Shown: piece after piece, positions 24,750 through 35,899 of the stretch
Layout: every line of letters starts with the position of its first letter
Position numbering within the stretch: position 1 is the first letter of the stretch
Source of the DNA: Pyrus communis
Lineage: Eukaryota; Streptophyta; Magnoliopsida; Rosales; Rosaceae
Assembly: GCF_963583255.1 (NCBI RefSeq)
Contig: NC_084816.1
Coordinates: 16,479,100-16,543,099, forward strand
DNA length: 64,000 bases
Direction of reading: 5' to 3'
Notes under the pieces: generated by a model
What the model saw: the letters and a program-made list of their open reading frames with translations, nothing else
What the model was told of the DNA's origin: nothing
Databases searched by the model: none
Made by a program: the position numbers and the translations under genes

Positions 24750-27700
24750 TCTATATATACTAAAACCCGATGAAAATTACTGTTTACGAGCAGTGTAATG
24801 GCTTAAATGGCGCTTGGTGTCTACTTTGTTTCCCGTGGTCTTACCTGCTTGGTACAGTTAAATGGCAAACTTGCCCCAGAGATCCACGCGTCAGTCCGCT
24901 TCAATACAATGGAAAAGTCAGGGTACTACGGGCTGATTTGGTATTGCTGTGCTTTGAAAAAAAGCTGCTTCTGCTGTGCTGTGAGAATAAGCAGCTGTGA
25001 AATAAAACAGCAGAGTGTTTGGTAAACTTTTTTGTAAAAGTGCTTTTGAAAAAAAAAAAGCAATATTATAGTGTTTGGTAAACTTTTATGTAAAACAGAT
25101 GTGAAAAAAAGCCAGTTTTTCAAAGCTGGGTTTTGTAGCTTCTTGTTTTTGGCTTTTTTTCACCCAAAACTGTGAAAAAAAGCTGAAGCTGAATGTTTAC
25201 CAAACACAAAAACAGCTCCCAGCTTTTTTTTATACCAGTTTTTTTCAGAATCACCTCAGTACCAAACCAGGCCTACCTTTTGGTTCCAGACTCCTATACA
25301 CGTGTTGCTCATGGGAAGGAAAGACGGATGGAAAAGCCGAGCTCTCTCTCAAGCATGCAAGAAGGTTCGTCTCTCTCCCTCTCTCTCTCCCCCCTTCTCT
25401 TGCTCTCAAACCTCAACTTCTCTCTTTCACTTTCTCCGTTTTGCTGAAAAACCACCCAACCAATAAACGCTTTCGGTTTGATTCGAAGAAAAATTTTACC
25501 CAAAAAGGATAGCATCTCTTGGTGAGTTCTTTGGATCTTACATCTGGGGTTTTCTTTTGTTCAAATATGGGGTTTTGTGATCGTGGTTTTCCATTTCTTT
25601 CTTTTTTTTTTAAATTTTTTTTATTTGAGATTTTGTTTGGGTTCTCTGTTTTCAGATGAGTTTTGCATCCCTGTAAACCTAGATTTCTCGGTGCTATGTG
25701 GAAGGTCATAAAATTGGTTTCCAAGGCTTTTTTTCTTCCTGATCTTGCGATTGCTGATGCAAGGGTTTCAGAGTGTTTCCCAATCTCTCCTTACACAGGT
25801 AACTAAATCTCACTTCTTCTCAAGTACCCAGAAGCCAAATATTTAATTTTTCACTGTACTTAATCTCTTTTAGCAACCTCCAGTTGTCCTCTGCTTTTCT
25901 CACTCTCCAGTGTTCATCAACACCATCAGGTCTCTCTCTACCTCTACCTCTCTCTTTCTCTCTCTATATCTCTGATATGTTTATACATGTCGTTGTGTAT
26001 CTATATATCAGGTTGAAAAAGTTGTCAATTTGATAAATTTTGTTAGGGAAATTATTTGTTTTGGTGATGGATTTGTGGGTTTTAATCATGTTTTGGATAT
26101 ACTAACAATTTTGTTTTGCAGTAAATTGCAATGGGTTGTCCACGGTTTGCCCGGTAAAACCAGATTTGCGTGTGGGTTTATTCGTAGATGAGTCTATGAT
26201 TTTTCAGGAGTTGCAGCGTTGTTGGTAAGGCTTGAGCATTTTCATCACATTAGCTATTCCGTACATCAGTCCAATATGTTCTTATCCCTTGCACTCCGTT
26301 GTTTATGTTTGGAATTTGTGATTAGAAATTAGAGAATTAACTTCTTGATAATTGCATGTGTTTATGCCCCCTCATGATATCATGAGATCTAATGAGATTG
26401 TTTGCGATCTGGTTAAATACATAGTAATAAGGACAATAGTTCATATTTTTAAGGAAGGTTAATGGTTCTGGGTTTTTACATTTATTGTTAACAACTATAA
26501 TTGTTATGGTTGATTATCGTTCTTTTAGTCTAACTGGGTTTCTTTGTTCAATGGTTTGGTCCATCTTGTTAAGTTTCTCACCAGAGATCTCTGCTAGCAC
26601 TGCTCTTCTCTTGGACCAGGTACAACTTCTTTGACTTTCTGTTTGTTTCCGGGAAAATTTAGAGCTTGAAAGTGTGTAGAACTGTAGAAGTAAAAAAGTC
26701 TCAATCTTTCTATTGTCCTGTACAAAAAGAAATTGAATTTTGAATTTGTGTTTTGGCATACCATTTACTAGAATTTTGTGATTTGGGAATTGTAGAAGTT
26801 GGTGGCGATTCAAAACCCATTAACTCGGATGAGAATTAAGAGTAATTTGAAACCAAACAGCAAGGAATTGCAAGTGGGTAATGATAATGATAATGGTGAG
26901 GATAATGATGATGACACAAATCCGCTATTTTGCATATGGTTTTGAAGATTGATTTTTTTTTTTTTTTTTCATTTTGATTTTTCTTTTTTGTATTTTTTAG
27001 CAGGTGTTGTTTTGGTTTTTCATTCCTTATCGTCGCTACTACAAAAGAGGTTAGTTTTGTTTTCTACATTTAAAGAGTGTTTAAAGAAAAGTTGCATGTA
27101 ATTGATTTTCTGCTATAATGTTTTGAAATTCCTTATTTATAGTGTTCTACATATTCTTGGTTTGCATTTGTTTTACGTGATAGTATTAGTGCTTGCTTTT
27201 GTTTTTACATAGCTACCAATTTGTTGCTTTGGGTTGTAATTTTGTAAATACAATGCGCAAAGCAACTAGAACCACCCAGAAAAGTTTAAACATACAAGGA
27301 AGCCATAGTTCTTTTACTTCAAGCGGAATTGAAATGTCTAATAAAAAAGTTTGTTGCACTAACAATGAGCATCAACATTGTGAATTTTATTTGTTCCCTA
27401 AAAGTACTATACCAGCCAATAGAAAAGTATAAAGCCACAATGATGAAAAAATTTGTCGAAGTCAAAACAAACGATAAAGAATCCTTACACCATTGAGCCA
27501 TGACTGAAATAAATTTGATATTAATTTTATGTGTGCACAGCTGAATGTGAAACAGTGTAATTAAATGTGAAACAGTATGTTTTCAGTACCTTGGTATATA
27601 GTACAAGATTGGGGGTAATGACACCAATAAAAAACTGGGGTTGTAATAAGTAACTTTTTCTCCGTTCTTTATTGTAGTGTTATAGATTCAAATTTATCAT

Positions 27701-29110
27701 TGTGCATTTTTTATTTTTCTACACAGTTGGATGATTAGGTTTTGTGCAAAGTGAATCATTCGAATGCTCATAACATATTATATTCGTAAATTCTAGCCAA
27801 TGCTGCTCTAACATGATACAAGAGATCAACACTTTCATCCATATGTAAGTTCCTCTAATAAGTACTTTGCACAAATGCTTTACAAATTTGAGCTTTTATC
27901 TTCTGATTATTTTATGTAGGGGTTTTTATTACTTTTTCTTTGATTATAAATTTGAGGGTTTCTTAAGATATAATGATATAAAATTAGATTTTTCTAATTT
28001 TCTGATTTTGGTGTTTTGCAGGGAGTGCTAATATACTGATATCTGGGATTTTTTATCTTTGAAATAGGTAAATGCTATTTTTAATGTTTTAGTTCTGGCA
28101 TGTTTGGTTCTTTGAATTCTGTAGTTTGCTTGCTTCTTCGTTGCTTCGTGATTTTCATTTTTCAGTGTAATTAAATTCTTGAATTTTGCATATTGAACTA
28201 ATGAAGTTCATTCTGAATTTCCAATTCAACATTATAGCATTATAAAATTGTTTTGCAAAGAAATTGTGTGTTGTTCATGTGCATTCTTCATTGTTTGTAC
28301 TTTCAATTCAAGATAATGCAGTATATTTTCAACAGTAACCAATGATATATTCTTAGATAATCGTGGCAGGATGCCCATGATGTGTTATTTAGGGTACTTT
28401 GAGTGGAATAATTTTGTGATGGTTATTAGTTTGAAACATTGATGTTTTTTAGTTATTTGACTACCTTTACATCTCTTTCATTTAAATACTTGATTGAGAG
28501 CTTAATCTTTCTTTTGGTATTTGTTTAGTTTTCTTTTGTTTGCTGTGTTTTGTATCTCATTAACAACAGTAAGCAAGTGAAAGCTATAAATAATCTATTA
28601 CCGGTATCCATTTTAAAAAAATCATATGATGATCCTTGGTAGATATTATTTGAGATTTCTTATTATTGTAGTGGTGTTGTGTTAACATTTCTTTTGCAAT
28701 TTGATACTTTTCTATTTACACATTTCTTTACATGCAATTTAATCTGCATATTTGTGATTTCGTAAATTGATAAAATTGATATTTTGATTCTACAACTTTG
28801 TAACTGAATGAAAATGGTTTCAACTCTGCGATTCGCCAGCTTTTAATCCAACAAGAAAGATGAAGATTCGTGCATGTTGAGTGTGGAGGAGTTAAAGTAG
28901 GTGAGTTCGAAAAATGTAAGAATGCAAGAATGTAAGTAAGATTAATCTTTTTCACATGCACATCATCTTTTGCATATAGATTGTATCAATCAAATCTTTC
29001 ATATATAAAGATTTATTCAGTATTTTCTGTCATACAATCTTTTATATCTTTGAAACAAAATTTTCACACAATTTGTGATCTCGCAGCAACGCGCGGTCAA
29101 AACTATCTAG
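24750..29110 (+). mobile_element. Candidate Helitron (3' end good, 5' end tentative)
   Basis: The 3' end has the expected order: a short GC hairpin (cgcagcaacgcgcgg, about 29083-29098), a spacer, then CTAG at 29107-29110 followed by T. Known: plant Helitrons end in a hairpin plus CTRR, insert between A and T and make no duplication. A plausible 5' end is TCTATATATACTAAAACC at 24750, but the preceding base is T rather than A, so this limit is weak. The interior has intron-like, T-rich sequence with short exon-like frames but no Rep/helicase coding, so it would be non-autonomous. It contains a MITE at 24930-25273. Confidence 0.4.
24930..25273. mobile_element. Tourist-like MITE
   Basis: 344 bp, ends gggctgatttggta and accaaaccaggcc (inverted), flanked by TAC on both sides (24927-24929 and 25274-25276). 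The interior repeats tgtttggtaaacttttttgt twice. A truncated relative lies at 31641-31815. Ends plus a 3-bp duplication suggest the PIF/Harbinger-derived Tourist group. Confidence 0.7.
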
Positions 29111-30536
29111 TTCATTCTAAAAGTTGGAAGAGAGAGAGTGTGGCTTGCCATTTGGCGCATGTGTGACTTGCCACTTGGTGCTAACAGAGAAACTAGTAAA
29201 ATAAAATACCACTTAAAAGCTAATCGCAAATTGAACCCAAACGATTACAATTTGAGACCAACTTGATTTCTTATGATCGAAGAAATCACAGAACATAAAC
29301 AGTGGTCAGCAAAAATCATTTCCAAATTGAAAGGTAAAAATCATTTCCAAATCTTTTGTGCCCCTGAGCCCAAATTCTCATTTCTAACCCTAGCCGTTTA
29401 GATCTCTCATTTTCTCTCTGACCTCGAGCTCAGAGCCACCTGGTCATGCCTCTCTTCGTTCATCTCGCAGTCCTTGCGAGAACCACAGAGACAGTAAATC
29501 ACCTCCGTTGTTTTCCTCCTCTCGTCTTCCTCTCCCTCCTCTCCCCCTCCCTCGTCTCCCTCCTCCTCTCTCCCTCTCTTTGGAATCGATCGGTAATTGA
29601 AAAGGATAAAAATATATGAAATGGTGTTTAGGTATACGGCTTTTCGGCCCTTTGTTTTCTATTTTTAATTTAATTCTTTCCCATTTCTGAAATCAATTCT
29701 TGCTATTTCTTTTGTGTATTTGCTGAAATTTGTGTTCAACTAGTATTAGATGTGAATTTACAACTAAAAGCATAAACTAACTTCAGCTCGCCTAATACTG
29801 CCTTCTCATAAAACCCTTCCCGTGGGCGACTCAAGTCTCAAATTTCAAACGGTACGAGGTTTGTTTTGAACTCAAAGTTTGCACTTTTTTATTGTCTACT
29901 CATTCACCTGCCAATAAAAGTAGCACCCTTTTTGTTTTATTTTCTGTATTTTCTTGGGTTTGCTTCTTCTACTGTGATTCTGTGTTTTTATTTTTTCTGG
30001 GTTCGGCTTCTTCTGTTGTTATTCCATTGTCTATTTGTTTACCAAAATAACAATTTTTCTACGTTTTGTTATATTTCATTGCAATATCAAATAAAGTACG
30101 TATTTTAAAATCTCACTACAATTTTTTTTGGTTATACTGTTGGTGGGTATCTCTAATTATGCCCTGAAGAAGGAAGGCAAAGAGAGGAGAGACCTGGGTT
30201 TGGGACACAAAAGGGATCTTTAGATTTCTGTAAAAATACTTTGTGCCTTTTTGCTATTGGTGATGAGTGTTCATGAATATTTATGCTTTAATATTGCTGT
30301 TATAGGAGCAAGTTGTTTAACTAAAATCCTAAGAAGATTAGGGTAGAGTATGGAGGACAAACGAATAAAGAACATTCCGGCTGTCTCATTATTGATTGTC
30401 TGAATCTCTACAATCTCTCAGATATATTTGGGATAATTTTACAATGATATTCGTCAGGGTTCAAGAAAAACTTAGCTGCACTGCTATATAAGAGCATCTG
30501 GATTAAAGAAATTTTTCTGATTTAAGCACTTAGCTT
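29111..30536. other. Intergenic, promoter/5'-UTR-like sequence, no gene resolved
   Basis: A pyrimidine-rich tract of cctctcc/ctctctt runs at 29510-29580 after a stretch resembling a plant 5' leader (about 29370-29500). No reading frame with a known domain follows. The right part (about 30384-30536) belongs to a sequence duplicated at 32588-32735. Confidence 0.4.
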
Positions 30537-30541
30537 TTGTT

Positions 30542-30826
30542 TGTGACATCCCACATCGCCCATGGGAGTGATCCTTAAATGTATATTTTCATCCTTACCT
30601 AGCATGAGGCCTTTTGGGAGCTCACTGGCTTCGGGTTTCGTAGGAACTCCGAAGTTAAGTGAGAAGGGGGCTAGAGCAATCCCATGATGGGTGACCCACT
30701 GGGAAGTTGCTCGTGAGTTCCCAAAAACAAAACCGTGAGGGCGTGGTCGGGGCCCAAAGCGGACAATATCGTGCTACGGTGGTGGAGCGGGCTCGGGAAG
30801 TGATCCGCCCCGGGCCGGATGTGACA
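30542..30826 (+). repeat. Cassandra LTR 1
   Basis: 285 bp, TG...CA. The 5S-like domain runs about 30607-30720. It differs from LTR2 and LTR3 by scattered substitutions, such as agttaagtgag where LTR2 has agttaagcgag. Confidence 0.9.
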
Positions 30827-30829
30827 ATT

Positions 30830-30841
30830 TGGTATCAGAGC
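30830..30841 (+). promoter_or_regulatory. Cassandra primer binding site (tRNA-Met)
   Basis: TGGTATCAGAGC begins three bases after the end of LTR1 and is complementary to the 3' end of plant initiator tRNA-Met. A second copy follows LTR2 at 31186-31197. Confidence 0.9.
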
Positions 30842-30897
30842 CTAACCCTGGCCGCGTGTGTGCCGACGAGGACGTCGGGCCCCTAAGGGGGGTGGAT

Positions 30898-31182
30898 TGT
30901 GACATCCCACATTGCCCAGGGGAGTGATCCTTAAATGTATATTCTCATCTTTACCTAGCACGAGGCCTTTTGGGAGCTCACTAGCTTCGGGTTCCGTAGG
31001 AACTCCGAAGTTAAGCGAGAAGGGGGCTAGAGCAATCCCATGATGGGTGACCCACTGGGAAGTTGCTCGTGAGTTCCCAAAAACAAAACCGTGAGGGCGT
31101 GGTTGGGGCCCAAAGCGGACAATATCGTGCTACGGTGGTGGAGCGGGCCCGGGAAGTGATCCGCCCCGGGCTGGATGTGACA
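30898..31182 (+). repeat. Cassandra LTR 2 (middle)
   Basis: 285 bp with the same ends and 5S-like domain. It is shared by the two tandem units, acting as 3' LTR of the first and 5' LTR of the second. Confidence 0.9.
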
Positions 31183-31253
31183 ATTTGGTATCAGAGCCTA
31201 ACTCTGGCCGCGTGTGTGCCGACGAGGATGTCGGGCCCCTAAGGGGGGTGGAT

Positions 31254-31538
31254 TATGACATCCCACATCGCCCAGGGGAGTGATCCTTAAATGTATATTC
31301 TCATCCTTACCTAGCACAAGGCCTTTCGGGAGCTCACTGGCTTCGGGTTCCGTAGGAACTCTGAAGTTAGGCGAGAAGGGGGCTAGAGCAATCCCATGAT
31401 GGGTGACCCATTGGGAAGTTGCTCGTGAGTTCCCAAAAACAAAACCGTGAGGGCATGGTCGGGGCCTAAAACGGACAATATCGTGCTACGGTGGTGGAGC
31501 GGGCCCGGGAAGTGATTCGCCCCGGGCCGGATGTGACA
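31254..31538 (+). repeat. Cassandra LTR 3
   Basis: 285 bp. The first dinucleotide is TA instead of TG. It also carries agttaggcgag in the internal 5S-like box. It directly abuts the right target duplication. Confidence 0.9.
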
Positions 31539-31640
31539 TTGTTTGCATGAAATCATTAGTTAAAGAAATTTTTTGTATGAGAATGCATTAATAGAATTTT
31601 TTTGCCCAAAAAATTAACTCACAGAGCTTCTTGTGAGTTA

Positions 31641-31815
31641 GGCTGGTTTGGTATTGCTATGTTTTGAAAAAAAACTGTTTCTGCTGTGCTGTGAGAATAA
31701 GCAGCTGTGAAATAAAGCAGCAAAGTGTTTGGTAAACATTTTTGTAAAAGTGATTTTGGAAAAATAAGCAGTATTATACTGTTTGATAAACTTTTATGTA
31801 AAACTGCTGTGATTG
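31641..31815. mobile_element. Truncated Tourist-like MITE
   Basis: Starts ggctggtttggta and follows 24930-25273 through gtgagaataagcagctgtga and tgtttggtaaac, then loses similarity near 31815. The right end is missing. Confidence 0.6.
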
Positions 31816-32201
31816 TGTGAAATGATCAAAAATGATATAATACTAGATGTGTCATGAATTTAATTTTCCTAACAAATAAGGGTGAATTACTAAATATACT
31901 TTATTTTAAAAAAAATATTTATAAACTTTATCTTAAATATATAATTCAACGTTTAACAAGAAATCATAATCTAACATTCAACATATAATCCAACATTTAT
32001 AATATCTATTTACTATACAACTATTACTCTTTATCATAAGCATTGCAACACTAATAGTTATTTTATAAAAAAAATTAAACTAGTTTATTATTTGAAATCC
32101 TTATCTTTTTATGTTTCATTATCATAATGAAAAATCAATCCACATTTTTCTAAAAGCATCTCTCAAACCCTCTTTCTCTCACATGGCTCTCTTTTCTTTC
32201 C

Positions 32202-32330
32202 CGTTCTCGTCCTTTCCACCGCTCCAACCCATTTCACATTTTCTTTCTCAAACCCTCGTCCTTCCCGTTCTCGTCCTTTTCGCCGCTTCAACCCATTTCA
32301 CATTTTCTTTCCTGTTATTCTTCCTCTCTC
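32202..32330. repeat. Direct repeat, period about 65 bp
   Basis: ccgttctcgtccttt followed by caacccatttcacattttct occurs at about 32202 and again at about 32267. A local tandem duplication in a pyrimidine-rich, leader-like region. Confidence 0.7.
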
Positions 32331-32980
32331 CATGCGATATCTTTCTTTCTCAATTGAAATCCTAAAATAAATTTCCTCTATGCTAGATGGTTCGTTGGCG
32401 AGTCAGATCGCAGGTTAAAAAACCAGTTCGATAATGGAGGAGGAGCTTGGGATAGCTTTGCTTGGTCCAAAAGCTCAAGGTCCGCCGCTCCAAGTCTTGA
32501 AGTACGGCCTCATGATCTTGAACAACCTCAAAAAAATATCTAGTCTCGGCATGGAAGGTGAGTGTTTGAGCTTCGGATTGTTGGTAATTCCATTATTGAT
32601 TGTCTGAATCTCTGCAATCTCTGAGATATATTTGGGATATTTTTAGAGTGATATTTGTCAGGGTTCAAGAAAAACTTTGCTGCACTGCAATATAAGAGTA
32701 TCTGGGTTAAAGAAATTTTTCTGATTTAAGTACTTAGCTCCTGGATTGCATGAAATCAGTATTTAAAGAAATTTTTTTGTATGAGAATGCATTAATAGAT
32801 TTTTTTTTTTTGGCCCAAAAAATTAACTCACAGAGCTTCCTGTGAGTTAGTCTTAAGCTTTTGATTTAAATTTTTTTAGAATTTTGTCATTTTTTTTTAT
32901 CTCTGCTTCTGTTTTTGATTTTTGATTTTCTGATTTTTATGCGATGTTCATCTGTGTAGGCACTCAAATTAGTTTTTGGA

Positions 32981-33472
32981 GTGCATCTTGATCAGACCAC
33001 CACAAAAGAGAAAACGGAAACAAAATTCAGAGCCATCAAAACAAACAAATGCTGGTCTGTCCTAAAAAAGGTTGGTTTGTGTACTTTAGAAGAACATATG
33101 GAAAAAGAGAGTATTGATCATGGTGTAGAATCTGATGGTAATGTGGTTGAAAAAGATAAAATGTTGCATGAAAAGATCTCGGAACTCATTGACGAAATAT
33201 TCAGCAGTCAGTGAGCTGAGTTGATAAGGAGAAACAAGGAGAAGTGTGAAACAATTGAGCGGCTTTTGTCCCATGTGCGTAAGCTAATGGATGAGAACAA
33301 AAGTTTGAGGATTCATCTGGGAATCCATAAGGATACTACTGATCATACAATTACAATCCATAAGAATGCTACTGATCATACAATTACAAGGCAAAACAAG
33401 CCTCAGTTTTCAAGGTCTAACTCCATGGGGCCATCTTTCCTTGGAAGGCTCACTGGATGCACTGGCACCTGA
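32981..33472 (+). pseudogene. Coiled-coil protein fragment, possibly KIP1/NETWORKED-like
   Basis: One frame of 164 codons interrupted by a single TGA (33212-33214). It is highly charged and helical: KMLHEKISELIDEIFSSQ, then the stop, then AELIRRNKEKCETIERLLSH and KLMDENKSLR, consistent with a coiled coil. A short repeat (DTTDHTITIHK, NATDHTIT) and a Ser-rich tail end at GCTGT. The helical wording recalls C-terminal parts of plant KIP1/NETWORKED actin-binding proteins, but the defining N-terminal NAB domain is absent, so this is tentative. An exon-like segment with ATG at 32433 and a possible GT donor at about 32558 lies upstream. The fragment sits in Helitron-like surroundings and may be a captured exon. 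Confidence 0.4.
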
Positions 33473-33479
33473 TCTTAAT

Positions 33480-34974
33480 TACCGACTTTTCAACTTAATT
33501 AGGTAGCTTTATAAGTTTTCAAATGTATCTGTTTATATGCTTTCATAATGCATATGAAGATTCCGAGTGAATTATAACATATTTCAATTTTTAATTTGCT
33601 GTGTGTAGAAATGGAACTGAATGCTTCGTTATTTTGATCTTGCATCTGAAGCCAAGTCTGGATTAAGAGAAAGATCTCATGGCAGGAATCATGGACTTGA
33701 TGAAGGTGAGGTTAACGAAGTGTGCTTTAGTACCAAGATTGAGTTTTGTTTTGTTATGATTTTTCTATAATCTAGATGCTTAAATACTTGGAGTTGGAAT
33801 TAATAAGAATCGATTGAAACATGGATTTTTTTTATTAGATTGATATGGCTGACATAGTTAAGAAGTAGTTTCAGATGCACTGCAGTGATTAGGGAATTTC
33901 TTTAACTGAGCATATTTGTTTTCATGAGGTAGGTAGAATCCTCTGTAATTTAGATAATTAGATTGAAATTTGGAGCCATGTCTGGATTCTTAAACTATGG
34001 TGATTAATGTGGTTTTTAGGTGATTTTTTCAAGTGGGGAAAAAGAGATGGGTGTGGGATTTATATTGTTATTCTCAGTTGGTATATAAGTATTTGAATAT
34101 GCAAGACATTGATACCATACAAGAAATACAAGATTTGAAATAGAAGGCATGAAGGCAGTTTGCAGAGGGTGGGTTCGGGGATGGTAAAACTCGCCTAGGT
34201 GGCTAGATTAATGGTGATGGTTTCGTGACGGCGTAGTTCGCAGTGAAAAATGGCTACAGTGGTCGCCTTGCTGTTTCTGTGCAGCGAGCACAGTATCGAG
34301 AGAAAGAGGTGAGGGAAATAGGGAGAGTGGTAGAGAGGGAGTGAGACATGGGGGTGGTGGCAAGGTGGTGCCTCGCGGGAGTGGCGAGTGAGGTGGTGAT
34401 GGCTGCTCGAACGGGAGATTGATGGTGCACTAGAGAACTTGACTCCTCGCTCAGTCTGGTCTATGGAGAAGAAAACCAAACAGAGCTGTGCATTAGCAGA
34501 GTTTGAAATGAGAGGTTTTTATCTTTGGTATGCTCTTTATTTAATCTTCTTTGAATAAAATTCCGATGGACAAGTGAAATAAACTGAATGAAACTTGGAG
34601 AAGAAGTTCTGATTTTTAATATCTTCAGTCGGGGATTGTTGTGATGCCCTTGACAATTGAAATGTGAATACATTATGTTGCTTAGAACACAAGTCAAAAA
34701 TTTTTAAACTGGAACATAAGTCCCTTATCTAGACTCGAGTTTTTCTAAAATTGTTTTATAAATTCTAGTGTAGTTAACAAAAAGAATAAACTTATGAAAA
34801 ATGTTAGCTTAAGGTTGGATTCCAGGTAAATATGTGCTATCCCAAACGATGGAATTACATCATGAGTTTCTATATTTTCCTGAACAAATTTACTGAAAAT
34901 GTTTCCAACACCTAGGGGTTCAAAGATATTCAACTAGAGCTTTAATCTTCAGACTTTCTCATTGTTGCAGTCTC
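33480..34974. other. Intergenic stretch, no gene recognised
   Basis: Short frames (34195-34479 and 34461-34697, - strand) have no recognisable domain. A GC-richer patch at 34150-34450 is compositionally different from its surroundings, but no family could be named. Confidence 0.4.
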
Positions 34975-34977
34975 TAA

Positions 34978-35896
34978 GGGCCCGTTTGTTTCACCTTCTT
35001 AAGTGGGATTGGACTGGCTAGGATTATTGTCTCATGTTTGGTAAGCTTGGGGACTAACTTAAATGAGACTAGCCCGGACTCGTGTGGACTATCTCCCTCG
35101 TTAGGTCGTCTTAGCGAAACCCCCCGAAAACCACGGGACTGCTAAGACCTGCTTCGTCTCCTTTGTGTCGCTTGGCGTCCTCCCTTTGCGAAGACTTTGC
35201 TTCGTCTGCGTTGCGTCCTCTCTCCAACGAGATCACAGCACCACACCAAGACGGTACGCCGCGCAGGTGGAGACGTTTCCGACGGACTCGCCGGTCAAGA
35301 GCAAGCTCTGCAAGGTCATTCTGGTGGTGCAGAGGGCGCAGGGCGATCCATTTTCAAGAGACTAGTTGCAGGCGGAGGCACCCAGCAGGACTCGAAGGCG
35401 TTGGGTGGGGGAAGGAAGTTGCCGGTGTGGCGGAGGTACTCGAGGCCGACGAGGCGAAGGCCCTGGATGAAGTATTGGCATCCGGTGTTGAGATCGTAAC
35501 GGCGGCGGTTATGGGAGACCATTCCCTCATCTCAAATCCGAGAGAACTATGACGGCGGCGGTTATGGGAGACCATTCCCTCGGAGGCGTTGGTTTTGATT
35601 TGATCTCAAAGTATGGAACTGGGTTGTGATTTGATCTAAAGTATGGAACTGGGTTTCGAAGAAGAGGAAGAGCTTTCAGAAAAAAGAAGGAAAAAATGAG
35701 AGAAGTAAGAATAAAATATTAAAAGAGATATAGATAAATTAATATAATATTAGAATTTATTATTTATCCTGTTTCTTAGTCCGACACTGCACCAAACGCT
35801 TCACTAAGTTAGTCCAGCTTAGTCTAGTCTAAGCCAGTCCAATTTAGTCCCTGCAGCTAGTCCAGTCCGAGACAGTCCGGTGCAACAAACGCACCC
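34978..35896. mobile_element. Tourist/Harbinger-type non-autonomous element carrying GC-rich sequence
   Basis: 919 bp, ends gggcccgtttgtttcacc and the inverse of ggtgcaacaaacgcaccc (15 of 18 match), flanked by TAA on both sides (34975-34977 and 35897-35899). Subterminal motifs with tagtcca/ggact recur near both ends. The middle (about 35150-35590) is GC-rich and open in several frames, unlike the AT-rich ends, which suggests captured host sequence. Two short tandem repeats occur: ggcggcggttatgggagacc at 35501 and 35553, and aaagtatggaactgggtt at about 35609 and 35637. Confidence 0.75.
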
Positions 35897-35899
35897 TAA

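Larger units (their letters stand above)
30542..31538 (+). mobile_element. Cassandra TRIM retrotransposon, LTR-internal-LTR-internal-LTR
   Basis: Three LTRs of 285 bp (30542-30826, 30898-31182, 31254-31538) alternate with two 71-bp internal domains. Flanking duplication TTGTT is perfect (30537-30541 and 31539-31543). LTRs start TGTGACATCC (third: TATGACATCC) and end GATGTGACA. Each carries a 5S-rRNA-like region with aagttaagcgag and gatgggtgaccca. After LTR1 and LTR2 comes TGGTATCAGAGC, complementary to initiator tRNA-Met, and a purine tract aaggggggtgga precedes LTR2 and LTR3. No protein is encoded; Cassandra is known as a non-autonomous TRIM with 5S-like, Pol III-type LTR promoters. Two complete units inside one target duplication imply unequal recombination after a single insertion. 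Confidence 0.93.
30384..31640. repeat. Segment duplicated at 32588-32850, here split by Cassandra
   Basis: 30384-30536 matches 32588-32738 (attattgattgtctgaatct, ggttcaagaaaaac, agaaatttttctgatttaag). 31544-31640 matches about 32745-32850 (tgcatgaaatca, aattaactcacagagcttc). The second copy has no insertion and so is a paralogous empty site for the Cassandra element. Confidence 0.8.

Noticed and set aside
30607..30720. 5S rRNA gene (also at about 30963-31076 and 31319-31432)
   Set aside because: The similarity to 5S rRNA is real but lies inside 285-bp LTRs with a tRNA-Met primer site and TG...CA ends, and diverges from a functional 5S gene. This is Cassandra, not an rRNA locus.
32202..33472. 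A functional host gene with exon 1 near 32433 and a last exon at 32981-33472
   Set aside because: An internal TGA, no convincing splice chain and no recognised N-terminal domain; treated as captured or decayed fragments.
34195..35575. GC-rich ORFs as genes
   Set aside because: Open in several overlapping frames with no domain, and 35163-35575 lies inside a Tourist-type element; composition alone explains the open frames.
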